Source: CAZDAM01 sp964503595 (GTDB taxonomy: Bacteria; Muiribacteriota; UBA6191). From it: a stretch of 35,914 nucleotides of DNA. Made by a program: the position numbers and the translations under genes. This document shows positions 29,686 to 35,914 of this stretch, piece by piece. Each line of letters opens with the position of its first letter. Within the stretch, counting starts at the first letter, position 1. Location: assembly GCA_964503595.1 (NCBI GenBank), contig CAZDAM010000022.1, positions 1 to 35,914 on the forward strand. The letters are read 5' to 3'. Under the pieces are notes generated by a model. The model was not told the DNA's origin, made no database searches, and was given only the letters and a program-made list of their open reading frames with translations.

Positions 29686-32600
29686 TGCAGCCTTTTGAGA
29701 AATTTTTTGCCTGGACCCGCCAACCTGACTTTTATGGTTCAAAAGCCTTTCATGGCTCTTCCTATGCCTTCTATGTCCTTTCCCGTTTTGAGGAAGAAAA
29801 GAGGGACATATTTCTGAGTCTTCCCTCTGAAGAAGAGGCCCGTCGGCTGACAACGGATTTAAGAGCTCTCACAGATCCTCACCGGATTCTGTTTTATCCG
29901 GCCTATGATCGCCTCGATGAAGAGCTTTTGCCACCCAATGCCCTGACAGTGCATGAAAGACTGAAATGCCTGGCTCATCTGAGTTGTGATCAAAAGCCGG
30001 TGATTGTGATCAGTACATCCGAGGCCGTCGCTCAGGGGACCATACCGGCCAGCCGGTTCCTGAAAATGTCCCTGAGTCTTATGACCCATGAGGATACGGA
30101 AATCTCCCGTTTGTGCCGCAAACTGGTGGAAATGGGTTATCGGCGGGATGAGATGGTTGCTTCCAGAGGGGAGTTTTCGCAGAGGGGGGATATTCTGGAT
30201 GTCTTCCCGTCCACTGCTGAAAAACCCTTCAGGGTTGAATTCTTCGGAGATACGGTCGAATCGATTCGCAGCTTTGATCTGTATTCACAAAGAAGTCTGG
30301 AAGAATTTCAGGAAGTTCAGCTGTTTCCTGTTCAGGAGTTTGATCCGCAAAGTTTTGTCTGGAACCAGGAAATGCCTGAGGAATACACCCGCTTCTTTCA
30401 GGGTGAATCCAGTCTGATGGCAGGGGATTTGGCCCAGAGTGGAGCTCATGGCCTGGAGTGGCTGAATTCTCTTCAGGCTGAGCCCAGAACCATTCTGGAT
30501 TACCGGAAACGCTGGCTGAAGCCTGGAAAGAAGAAGCCGGAGACGGATCTGAGCCCGGTTGTGCATTTTGGCAAGAATATGGAGCTTCTGCTCAAAACCG
30601 TGGAAGAGAAACTGCAGGGCAGGTTTCAGGTTCTTCTGTTTTTCCCGAGAAAGGGTTTTGCCCAAAGGGTACAGGGGCTTTTGAAGGCCTACAAACCTCG
30701 TCGGGTGGAAAGTCTTGAAGAGGCCAAAAAGTCTAAATCCTCATTGCTGTTTCTGGAGCAGTCCTTAAATGCCGGTTTTGAAAGTCAGGAACTGAAACTT
30801 TCCTGTATCACCTATACCGACTTTACCGGTGCGGTGTATCAGCCCACGGACAAGAAAAAAAGCAAAGGGCTTTTTGAAGGCGAAGTTCTCCATCATTTCT
30901 CGGAATTGAATGTTGGGGATCATGTCATTCATGTGGAGCATGGAATTGCCCGTTTTACCGGACTTGAAACCATCCTGATTGATGGAATTCGCAAGGAATA
31001 TCTGGTTTTGCAGTATGCAGGTACGGACAAGGTTCTGCTTCCCATTACTGATGTGGACCGGATTTACCGTCACACTCCGATTCGGGATGGGGACCCGAAG
31101 CTCAACAAGCTCAATTCAGTGCGCTGGTCTCAAATCAAGGGCAAGGCCAAAGAGGAAATTGAAAAGTACGCCAAAGAACTTCTTGAGCATTACGCCCGCC
31201 GTGAGGTTTCCAGGGGACACCGCTTTTCCAGGGATAACGAGAAAATCGAGGCCCTGGAGGCCGGGTTTGAATACGACGAAACAAGGGATCAGCTCAAAGC
31301 GGTCGAAGAAATCAAAAGGGACATGGAAGACGTGGATCCCATGGATCGCCTCTTGTGTGGAGATGTCGGCTACGGAAAAACGGAAGTGGCTGTGAGAGCT
31401 GCCTTCAAGGCCGTTCAGGATCAGAAACAGGTGGCGGTTTTGTGTCCGACCACGATTCTGGCCCAGCAGCATTTTCAGACCTTCTCCTCCCGTCTTCTGG
31501 GAAGTGGGGCCAGAGTCCAGGTCCTGAACCGGTTTGTGGACGCCAAAAGAACCCGCGAAATTCTCAAGGCCGTGGAACAGGGGGAAGTGGATATTCTGGT
31601 GGGAACCCACCGGCTCTTGAGCAAGGATGTGCGCTTTACTGATCTTGGGCTTCTGGTCGTTGACGAAGAACAGCGCTTTGGAGTTGCCCATAAAGAGAAG
31701 CTGAGGCAGCTCAAACGCGGGGTGGATACGCTTTGCATGTCGGCAACTCCGATTCCCCGTTCTCTTCATATGAGCCTTTCCGGAGCAAGGGCGATTTCGG
31801 TGATTCACACTCCGCCGACAGGCCGTCTTCCGGTGAAGACCTATGTCCTGCCCTGGCAGGAATCTACGGTCAAGGCTGCCATGGAGAGGGAGCTTCGCCG
31901 AGGTGGGCAGATTTTTTATGTCTACAACCGGGTGGAGACGATTGGTTCCAAGGCAAATCAGCTTTTGAAGATCCTGCCGGGAATTCGGCTCAGATATCTG
32001 CATGGCCAGATGGAAGCCCAGGAAATTGAAGATGTCATGACTTCTTTTCTGAGGCGTGAATTTGATGTTCTGCTTGCGACCACCATCATCGAGTCCGGAA
32101 TGGATATTCCCAACGTGAATACGATTCTGGTGGACAATGCCGATCATTTTGGTCTGGCCCAGCTCTATCAGCTTAGAGGAAGGATTGGACGGCGCGATTC
32201 TCAAGGGTATGCCTATCTGTTCTACAAGGAAGAATCAGCCCTGACCGATACAGCCCGAAGAAGGCTTTCCGCTCTGGAAGAGTTCACCGATCTGGGCTCC
32301 GGCTTCAAGATTGCCATGCGGGATCTGGAAATTCGGGGAGCTGGCTCGATTCTTGGGAAATCCCAGTCCGGACATGTGCACCAGATCGGTTTTGATCTCT
32401 ATGCCAAACTTCTACGTGATGCCATTGAGAGACTCAAGGACGGAAGTTATCGGGAAGAAGAGGATATGCCTCAGCTGGAGCTTCGAATCAGTGCCTTTCT
32501 GAGTTCGGAGTACATTCCTTCCTACCGACAGAGAATGGATTTTTTCCGCCGGATTTCCTGGCTTCGAAGTCTGGAAGCCCTGGAAGATATCCGAAAGGAA

Positions 32601-32888
32601 CTCTTTGATCGGTATGGGCCATTTCCTCTTGAGATGCGCCAGCTTTTTGAGCTGGTCCGACTCAGAATTCAGGCCCATCAGTTTGGAGTCAAAAGGATTG
32701 TCCAGACCAATAATACGGTGAGAATTGAATTTCATCGCCGGGTTTCAGCAGGCATGATTGGACGGGCCAGAGAAAAACTTCCCCGTGGAGTCGAGGTTCC
32801 CAGCCGGTTTCCGGATCGTCTCATGTTGGACTTCAAGGTCAGCAGTGCTGAAGCCCAGCTTGAGACTTTGCTGGAACTGTTCAGTTAA
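29685..32888 (+). CDS. mfd: transcription-repair coupling factor
   Basis: Mfd removes RNA polymerase stalled at DNA lesions and recruits UvrA. The 1067-aa protein, slightly shorter than E. coli Mfd, has the UvrB-homology N-terminus (FHGSSYAFYVLS, YPAYDRLDEELLPPNA, RGEFSQRGDILDVFPS), the CarD-like RNA-polymerase-interaction domain (about 405-475, LNVGDHVIHVEHGIARFTGL), the helicase motor with Walker A CGDVGYGKTEVA (about 557-568), DEEQRFGV, ATPIPRSLHMS, TTIIESGMDIPNVNTIL and QLRGRIGRRDSQGYAYL, and a C-terminal TRCF domain. Its start shares one base with the serA stop, so a repair gene is translationally linked to serine synthesis. Its stop overlaps the convergent peroxiredoxin-like gene by 8 bp with no terminator between them. 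Confidence 0.96.
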   Translation: MQPFEKFFAWTRQPDFYGSKAFHGSSYAFYVLSRFEEEKRDIFLSLPSEEEARRLTTDLRALTDPHRILFYPAYDRLDEELLPPNALTVHERLKCLAHLSCDQKPVIVISTSEAVAQGTIPASRFLKMSLSLMTHEDTEISRLCRKLVEMGYRRDEMVASRGEFSQRGDILDVFPSTAEKPFRVEFFGDTVESIRSFDLYSQRSLEEFQEVQLFPVQEFDPQSFVWNQEMPEEYTRFFQGESSLMAGDLAQSGAHGLEWLNSLQAEPRTILDYRKRWLKPGKKKPETDLSPVVHFGKNMELLLKTVEEKLQGRFQVLLFFPRKGFAQRVQGLLKAYKPRRVESLEEAKKSKSSLLFLEQSLNAGFESQELKLSCITYTDFTGAVYQPTDKKKSKGLFEGEVLHHFSELNVGDHVIHVEHGIARFTGLETILIDGIRKEYLVLQYAGTDKVLLPITDVDRIYRHTPIRDGDPKLNKLNSVRWSQIKGKAKEEIEKYAKELLEHYARREVSRGHRFSRDNEKIEALEAGFEYDETRDQLKAVEEIKRDMEDVDPMDRLLCGDVGYGKTEVAVRAAFKAVQDQKQVAVLCPTTILAQQHFQTFSSRLLGSGARVQVLNRFVDAKRTREILKAVEQGEVDILVGTHRLLSKDVRFTDLGLLVVDEEQRFGVAHKEKLRQLKRGVDTLCMSATPIPRSLHMSLSGARAISVIHTPPTGRLPVKTYVLPWQESTVKAAMERELRRGGQIFYVYNRVETIGSKANQLLKILPGIRLRYLHGQMEAQEIEDVMTSFLRREFDVLLATTIIESGMDIPNVNTILVDNADHFGLAQLYQLRGRIGRRDSQGYAYLFYKEESALTDTARRRLSALEEFTDLGSGFKIAMRDLEIRGAGSILGKSQSGHVHQIGFDLYAKLLRDAIERLKDGSYREEEDMPQLELRISAFLSSEYIPSYRQRMDFFRRISWLRSLEALEDIRKELFDRYGPFPLEMRQLFELVRLRIQAHQFGVKRIVQTNNTVRIEFHRRVSAGMIGRAREKLPRGVEVPSRFPDRLMLDFKVSSAEAQLETLLELFS

Positions 32889-33580
32889 GGTAGCGAAGTA
32901 CGGTCAGAACATGTTCGGGTTCGGCCCTTACGGTGTAGTCCGGGTCGGCCTGAGCGAAGCGGATGATGCCCTTCTGATCAATCAGATAGGTTCCAGGCAT
33001 GGGAAGCTCCCAGCGATCATTGCCCTGGGAGGCCTCCAGATCCAGGCCGAATTCCTTGTACTTCGCTTTGACTTCAGGGTGTACGGTAAAAACCAGTCCA
33101 AGCTTATGAGCCATGGAGTTATCGGCATCGGGGGCCAGTGAAACGGTTTCAAGTCCAACTTTCTGCCGTGTCTTTTCCTGCTCCTGAGCGCCTTCAGGCG
33201 AGATTCCAATCACGGTAAGGCCCAGTTCCTTAAGCTTGGGGCTCAGCTTTTCCCAGGCTTTGAGTTCCAGAATACAGTAGGGGCACCATCCACCACAGTA
33301 GAAGGTCAGAACGACTGGCCCCTGAGAATAGAGCTCCTTCAGGGTGGTTTTTGTGCCGTTTACTTCCAGAGCAAAATCAGGCACTTTCTGGCCGGTGACT
33401 GGAATGGACTTCATGATGCCACTCACTGTCCCGGACGGTCTGAATTCCTTTTTCCCAGAGAGCCTTTATTTCAGGACTGCGGTTCCCGGAAGCTTTTTTG
33501 GCCGCAATGGTTTCCTGCAGCAATAGTTGTTCTGAAAAGGCTGTGGCAGTCATCCAGAGGCTGAGCAAAGTTTTTTTCAT
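32881..33580 (-). pseudogene. exported peroxiredoxin-like (AhpC/TSA) protein, frameshifted
   Basis: An ATG at 33580 with AGGAG upstream opens a signal-peptide-like MKKTLLSLWMTATAFS, then LLLQETIAAKKASGNRSPEI and a KALWEKGIQTVRDS segment. This is the helical lead-in typical of peroxiredoxin-like family proteins. The thioredoxin-fold part, from GIMKSIPVTGQKVPDFALEV through TFYCGGWCPYC to the stop at 32881, is in the next frame. The frames meet at 33420-33427, where AGTG is repeated in tandem (AGTGAGTG on minus). Removing one copy gives VRDS-GIMKSIP without loss. The four-base duplication is thus the likely lesion. The restored product of about 231 aa would be a periplasmic or exported peroxide/thiol reductase. 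A shorter cytoplasmic product starting at GTG 33426 or ATG 33414 remains possible. Confidence 0.8.
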
Positions 33581-33892
33581 GAAGTCTCCTGAAGATTCAA
33601 AGAAGGGAAAATATCTCTGATAAAGCCATTCTTCAGGGTCTTCTTGTATTTTGCAATCTTGTGTCAAGGTGGGGAGTTTTGACACATCCATGCCTTGGAG
33701 CACGGGATTTGTGAACCTTGCCAAACCACGGAGAAAATCCGCTTAGGACAAACATCTAAACCTCTTTCAAGTGGTCGATGAGGTGGGCAAAGCAAAGGTT
33801 GCGTCCGTTGGTTCTTGAGACAGAAAGGAAGTTGGATCGGGGAGAACCAGGCGGAAGGAAAGTACTCACAATTCCTGATCTGCAAGATTGTC
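33581..33892. other. 312-bp divergent intergenic region
   Basis: This gap separates the peroxiredoxin-like gene (minus) from the SLH outer-membrane protein gene (plus). It holds a long inverted repeat at 33660-33686 (listed separately). No credible gene is present: short open frames on both strands lack ribosome binding sites. I see no strong -10 for either direction, although TTGACA hexamers occur in both orientations inside the inverted repeat. Confidence 0.5.
33660..33686. promoter_or_regulatory. 8-bp inverted repeat TGTGTCAA-N11-TTGACACA
   Basis: TGTGTCAA (33660-33667) and TTGACACA (33679-33686) are perfect inverted copies around 11 bp. Each arm contains TTGACA, the sigma-70 -35 consensus, pointing outward in opposite directions, toward both divergent genes. 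No matching -10 is seen at 16-18 bp on either side, so an operator for a dimeric regulator is as likely as a pair of -35 boxes. Confidence 0.45.
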
Positions 33893-35587
33893 ATGAAGAG
33901 ATTATCACTGCCTCTTATGATGTCCCTCGCGATCTGCTCTCCGATAATCGCGGATTACCATCCGGGGGCCTCCATGGGGTCGCCTTATGCGGATATTGAC
34001 CCGTCTCACTGGGCCTACAAGCAGATTCGTTCACTCTATGATGCCGGTATCCTCAAAGCTGATGGAACTGGTCTGTTCAAAGGTAATGAGCGAGTATCCC
34101 GCTATGAAGCGGTAGGTCTTGTCTATGCGGCCCTTCAGCATGTGAATCGCATGCAGGCCAACGGCATGGGCGTGGATCCGGGCATTCTGGATACCATTAA
34201 CAGCTTGATTACAGAACTGACGGATGAAATGCAGGTTGCGGAAGTGCGCATTGAGGAAAATGCCGATGCCATTTCCCAGCTGAGAAACTATGTTCACAGC
34301 ATGTATGGCAAGCCGACTCAGGGAGCTACATTTGCTCTGGGTCAGAGTGGACGGATCAAGATTTCCGGTCAGGCTTCCTTTTCCCTGGTTGCCGGCGGGG
34401 CGAACTCCTCATACGGAACTCTGAAAACCAATAACAAGGTAGGGGCTGTTGGTGCCAATCCGATGGAATCCACCATGCAGTTCGGTGTGGATGCCTTCCA
34501 GCTGGCCATTGCTGCAGACATTGACAACAAAACCTCTTTTTTCACCAGGGCGATGGCCTACATGGGTGGTAACGCCACAGCGGCGGGTGCACCCGCAGGG
34601 CTGTCCTTCAATGACTATATGTATTTTCATGTGAAGGAACTCTGGTCGGACTGGGATATGACTGTGGGTCGCATGTATGTGCCCTGGGGTCATGAAACCG
34701 GTGGTTCTTTTGACACCAATCCTTATTTTGTCAGCAATTCCATGGTGGATTACTTCTATGGTGGCATGATTGAGGGCGCTTATTTCTCCCGCATGGATAA
34801 ATCCAGAAGCTGGGATTGGGGAATTGGTCTTCACAATGGCACCCTGGCAACTCCGGCCAATGCAATGGGTGGCGTGGCAATGTCCTCGGGAAGCGGCTTT
34901 TACAATCACCTCTACCCCTATCGGGCCATGCCGGTGAATGTTGCTGGCGGGGCTGCGGCAGGTCTTGAAAACCCTGGAATGCCATACAATCTGAATGGTG
35001 GTGTTCCGGTTGGTGCCGGGGTCAATGGTCTGAACACCAATGATGACAAATCCTTCGGCTTTGTTCTTCATGTGGGAAACAGAAGTCGGAACCATGACTT
35101 CCAATGGGATATCAACTACTTCACCAATGGTGGAGATGGAGATAACACAGCTCCAGGGGCTGGCCAGGGAAGCCTTTCCTTCCTGAATTTCGGGGTAACC
35201 TATCGTCCTCATGCCCGTTGGCGCATGTCGGCAGAACTGGTCACCGGTTCTGTGGAAAGCGGTAATGGCATCAGGCTTTCGGACTCGGATGATTTTTCCA
35301 CCTGGTATGTCCAGCCAACCTATCATCTTTCCAGCCGCTCGGATCTTTCCCTGAGGTATGGCAAGCATGAGTATGATCGCTGGGATGCAGTCGGAGTGGT
35401 TGGTTCTGCCAATGATGATGATGTGACGGAATTGACTGTTGCCTGGGCTCGCCGCGTGTCGGATAACGGAACTCTGCTTCTGGAAAACAGCATGACGGAC
35501 TGGGATAAAGCAAACGGCAATAAGCCAGCAGGATTTGCGGCAGATAAATATGAAGTTCTAAGAGCGACCTATCGCCTAGATTTTTAG
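33893..35587 (+). CDS. SLH-domain outer-membrane beta-barrel protein (OmpM/SlpA-like)
   Basis: The 564-aa protein starts at ATG 33893 with signal peptide MKRLSLPLMMSLAICSPIIA; the Shine-Dalgarno is weak. After the signal comes a single SLH domain (about 33-85: YADIDPSHWAYKQIRSLYDA, GLFKGNERVSRYEAVGLVY), then a short coiled coil (ILDTINSLITELTDEMQVAE, continuing to about 130), then some 430 residues of alternating beta-strand pattern ending in ATYRLDF, with the C-terminal Phe expected of BAM substrates. This domain order is that of OmpM, SlpA and SomA type proteins, which bind peptidoglycan-linked polymer through SLH and sit in the outer membrane as trimeric porins. Its likely role is diffusion pore and envelope tether. 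A strong terminator follows. It appears to be a single-gene transcript. Confidence 0.88.
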   Translation: MKRLSLPLMMSLAICSPIIADYHPGASMGSPYADIDPSHWAYKQIRSLYDAGILKADGTGLFKGNERVSRYEAVGLVYAALQHVNRMQANGMGVDPGILDTINSLITELTDEMQVAEVRIEENADAISQLRNYVHSMYGKPTQGATFALGQSGRIKISGQASFSLVAGGANSSYGTLKTNNKVGAVGANPMESTMQFGVDAFQLAIAADIDNKTSFFTRAMAYMGGNATAAGAPAGLSFNDYMYFHVKELWSDWDMTVGRMYVPWGHETGGSFDTNPYFVSNSMVDYFYGGMIEGAYFSRMDKSRSWDWGIGLHNGTLATPANAMGGVAMSSGSGFYNHLYPYRAMPVNVAGGAAAGLENPGMPYNLNGGVPVGAGVNGLNTNDDKSFGFVLHVGNRSRNHDFQWDINYFTNGGDGDNTAPGAGQGSLSFLNFGVTYRPHARWRMSAELVTGSVESGNGIRLSDSDDFSTWYVQPTYHLSSRSDLSLRYGKHEYDRWDAVGVVGSANDDDVTELTVAWARRVSDNGTLLLENSMTDWDKANGNKPAGFAADKYEVLRATYRLDF

Positions 35588-35597
35588 GCTGTACTGA

Positions 35598-35643
35598 GCC
35601 TGAAGGGCAGAAAAAGGACGCAACCGCCAGGGCCTGAAGGGCA
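35598..35643 (+). repeat. 12-bp direct repeat in the 3' region of the SLH protein gene
   Basis: GCCTGAAGGGCA occurs at 35598-35609 and again at 35632-35643, between the stop codon and the terminator. The interval contains AGGACGCAACCGCC. The segment could be a 3' UTR element, a 3'-derived small RNA ending at the terminator, or a fortuitous duplication. Confidence 0.5.
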
Positions 35644-35658
35644 ATGGTATAGTCAGAG

Positions 35659-35688
35659 GCCCACCTCGATTTTCGAGGTGGGCTTTTT
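35659..35688 (+). terminator. rho-independent terminator
   Basis: GCCCACCTCGA (35659-35669) pairs perfectly with 35673-35683 around a TTT loop and is followed by TTTTT (35684-35688). It ends the transcript of the SLH outer-membrane protein gene 72 bp past its stop. Confidence 0.93.
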
Positions 35689-35736
35689 CTGTTCTGGCTG
35701 ATTTGTTCAGAAATGATCCATCCGATAAAATGGCAG

Positions 35737-35756
35737 TTTGCAATGTTTAGTGCAAA
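35737..35756. promoter_or_regulatory. inverted repeat TTTGCA-N8-TGCAAA
   Basis: A perfect 6-bp inverted repeat around 8 bp lies between the terminator and the ribosome binding site of the last short ORF. TCCGATAA (35721-35728) just before it resembles a sigma-28 -10, but no TAAA box is found at the right distance. It may be an operator; evidence is slight. Confidence 0.3.
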
Positions 35757-35781
35757 ATAGATCATGAGGCAGGAGGTTCGT

Positions 35782-35889
35782 ATGGATGCATTACTGGGAA
35801 TTGCCGTCAATGAGTTAAGATGTTTTTGCCGGGGTGTCTGCATGGGGCGAGGATTGGCCCTGGACAGTTTGAAAGAAGCTGGAAAATGA
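35782..35889 (+). CDS. possible short peptide with three cysteines
   Basis: ATG 35782 is preceded by a perfect AGGAGG at six bases and opens a 35-codon frame, MDALLGIAVNELRCFCRGVC, ending LDSLKEAGK at 35889. Three Cys fall within seven residues (CFCRGVC). It may be a genuine small protein, a leader peptide, or the start of a longer gene cut by a frameshift. The window ends 25 bp later, so the downstream context, including a possible next start at ATG 35900, cannot be judged. Confidence 0.35.
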   Translation: MDALLGIAVNELRCFCRGVCMGRGLALDSLKEAGK

Positions 35890-35914
35890 TTTTTGCGCCA
35901 TGAAGCCAGCCTTG

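Noticed and set aside
31116..32204. 362-codon minus-strand frame inside mfd
   Set aside because: The plus-strand frame encodes unmistakable Mfd helicase motifs over the same stretch; the reverse frame has no motif or start signal.
1..35914. tRNA, rRNA, CRISPR arrays, insertion sequences, attachment sites and prophage genes
   Set aside because: I looked for T-loop motifs, regularly spaced repeats, transposase motifs and integrases on both strands by eye and saw none.

Overview
The window reads as a chromosomal segment of a flagellated, diderm (outer-membrane) bacterium that I cannot place to phylum. Support for a diderm comes from a beta-barrel outer-membrane protein ending in Phe with an N-terminal S-layer homology (SLH) domain (33893-35587). 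Support for motility comes from a very large flagellin (13085-15715) and a sigma-28-type promoter candidate upstream of it. Housekeeping genes are tightly packed, many with ATGA, TTGA or TGATG stop/start overlaps. ATG, GTG and TTG starts all appear. No tRNA, rRNA, CRISPR array, IS element or prophage was seen.

Layout. 1-4.9 kb: a mixed accessory block with a frameshifted ADP-ribosylglycohydrolase, a SYLF/Ysc84 lipid-binding protein, a uracil-DNA-glycosylase-like protein, a membrane protein of unknown function, a small methyltransferase and an exported endonuclease/exonuclease/phosphatase-family protein. This block ends at a perfect 21-bp bidirectional terminator. 4.9-7.4 kb: delta-1-pyrroline-5-carboxylate dehydrogenase coupled to an unknown 149-aa protein, divergent from RidA. 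7.4-15.7 kb: a probable flagellin-modification island. It has two TPR proteins carrying three copies of a GT9-like glycosyltransferase module, a GT8-like glycosyltransferase, an internally deleted CmcI/rhamnosyl-O-methyltransferase-like gene, and convergently an 876-aa flagellin with four diverged repeat modules in its central region.

15.7-16.3 kb is a long gene-free leader/promoter region. 16.3-19.1 kb: glpX, a zinc-ribbon protein, rarA and a small frameshifted gene in front of rarA. 19.1-24.9 kb: RluA-type pseudouridine synthase, queA, uppP and ftsK on one strand. 24.9-25.4 kb: a P-loop kinase-like protein. 25.5-32.9 kb: rlmB, a phosphoserine phosphatase/class V aminotransferase fusion (serB-serC-like), serA and mfd, chained by overlapping codons behind a good -35/-10 promoter. 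With the fusion, the whole route from 3-phosphoglycerate to serine is encoded by two adjacent genes. 32.9-35.9 kb: a frameshifted exported peroxiredoxin-like gene, a divergent intergenic region with an 8-bp inverted repeat, the SLH beta-barrel protein, its terminator, and a short ORF at the right edge.

The most system-like content is the glycosyltransferase plus giant-flagellin island; its role in flagellin modification is inferred from gene content and position. Four genes (ADP-ribosylglycohydrolase, CmcI-like, the small pre-rarA gene, peroxiredoxin-like) carry reading-frame disruptions. These may be true pseudogenes or assembly errors, and read data would separate the two.
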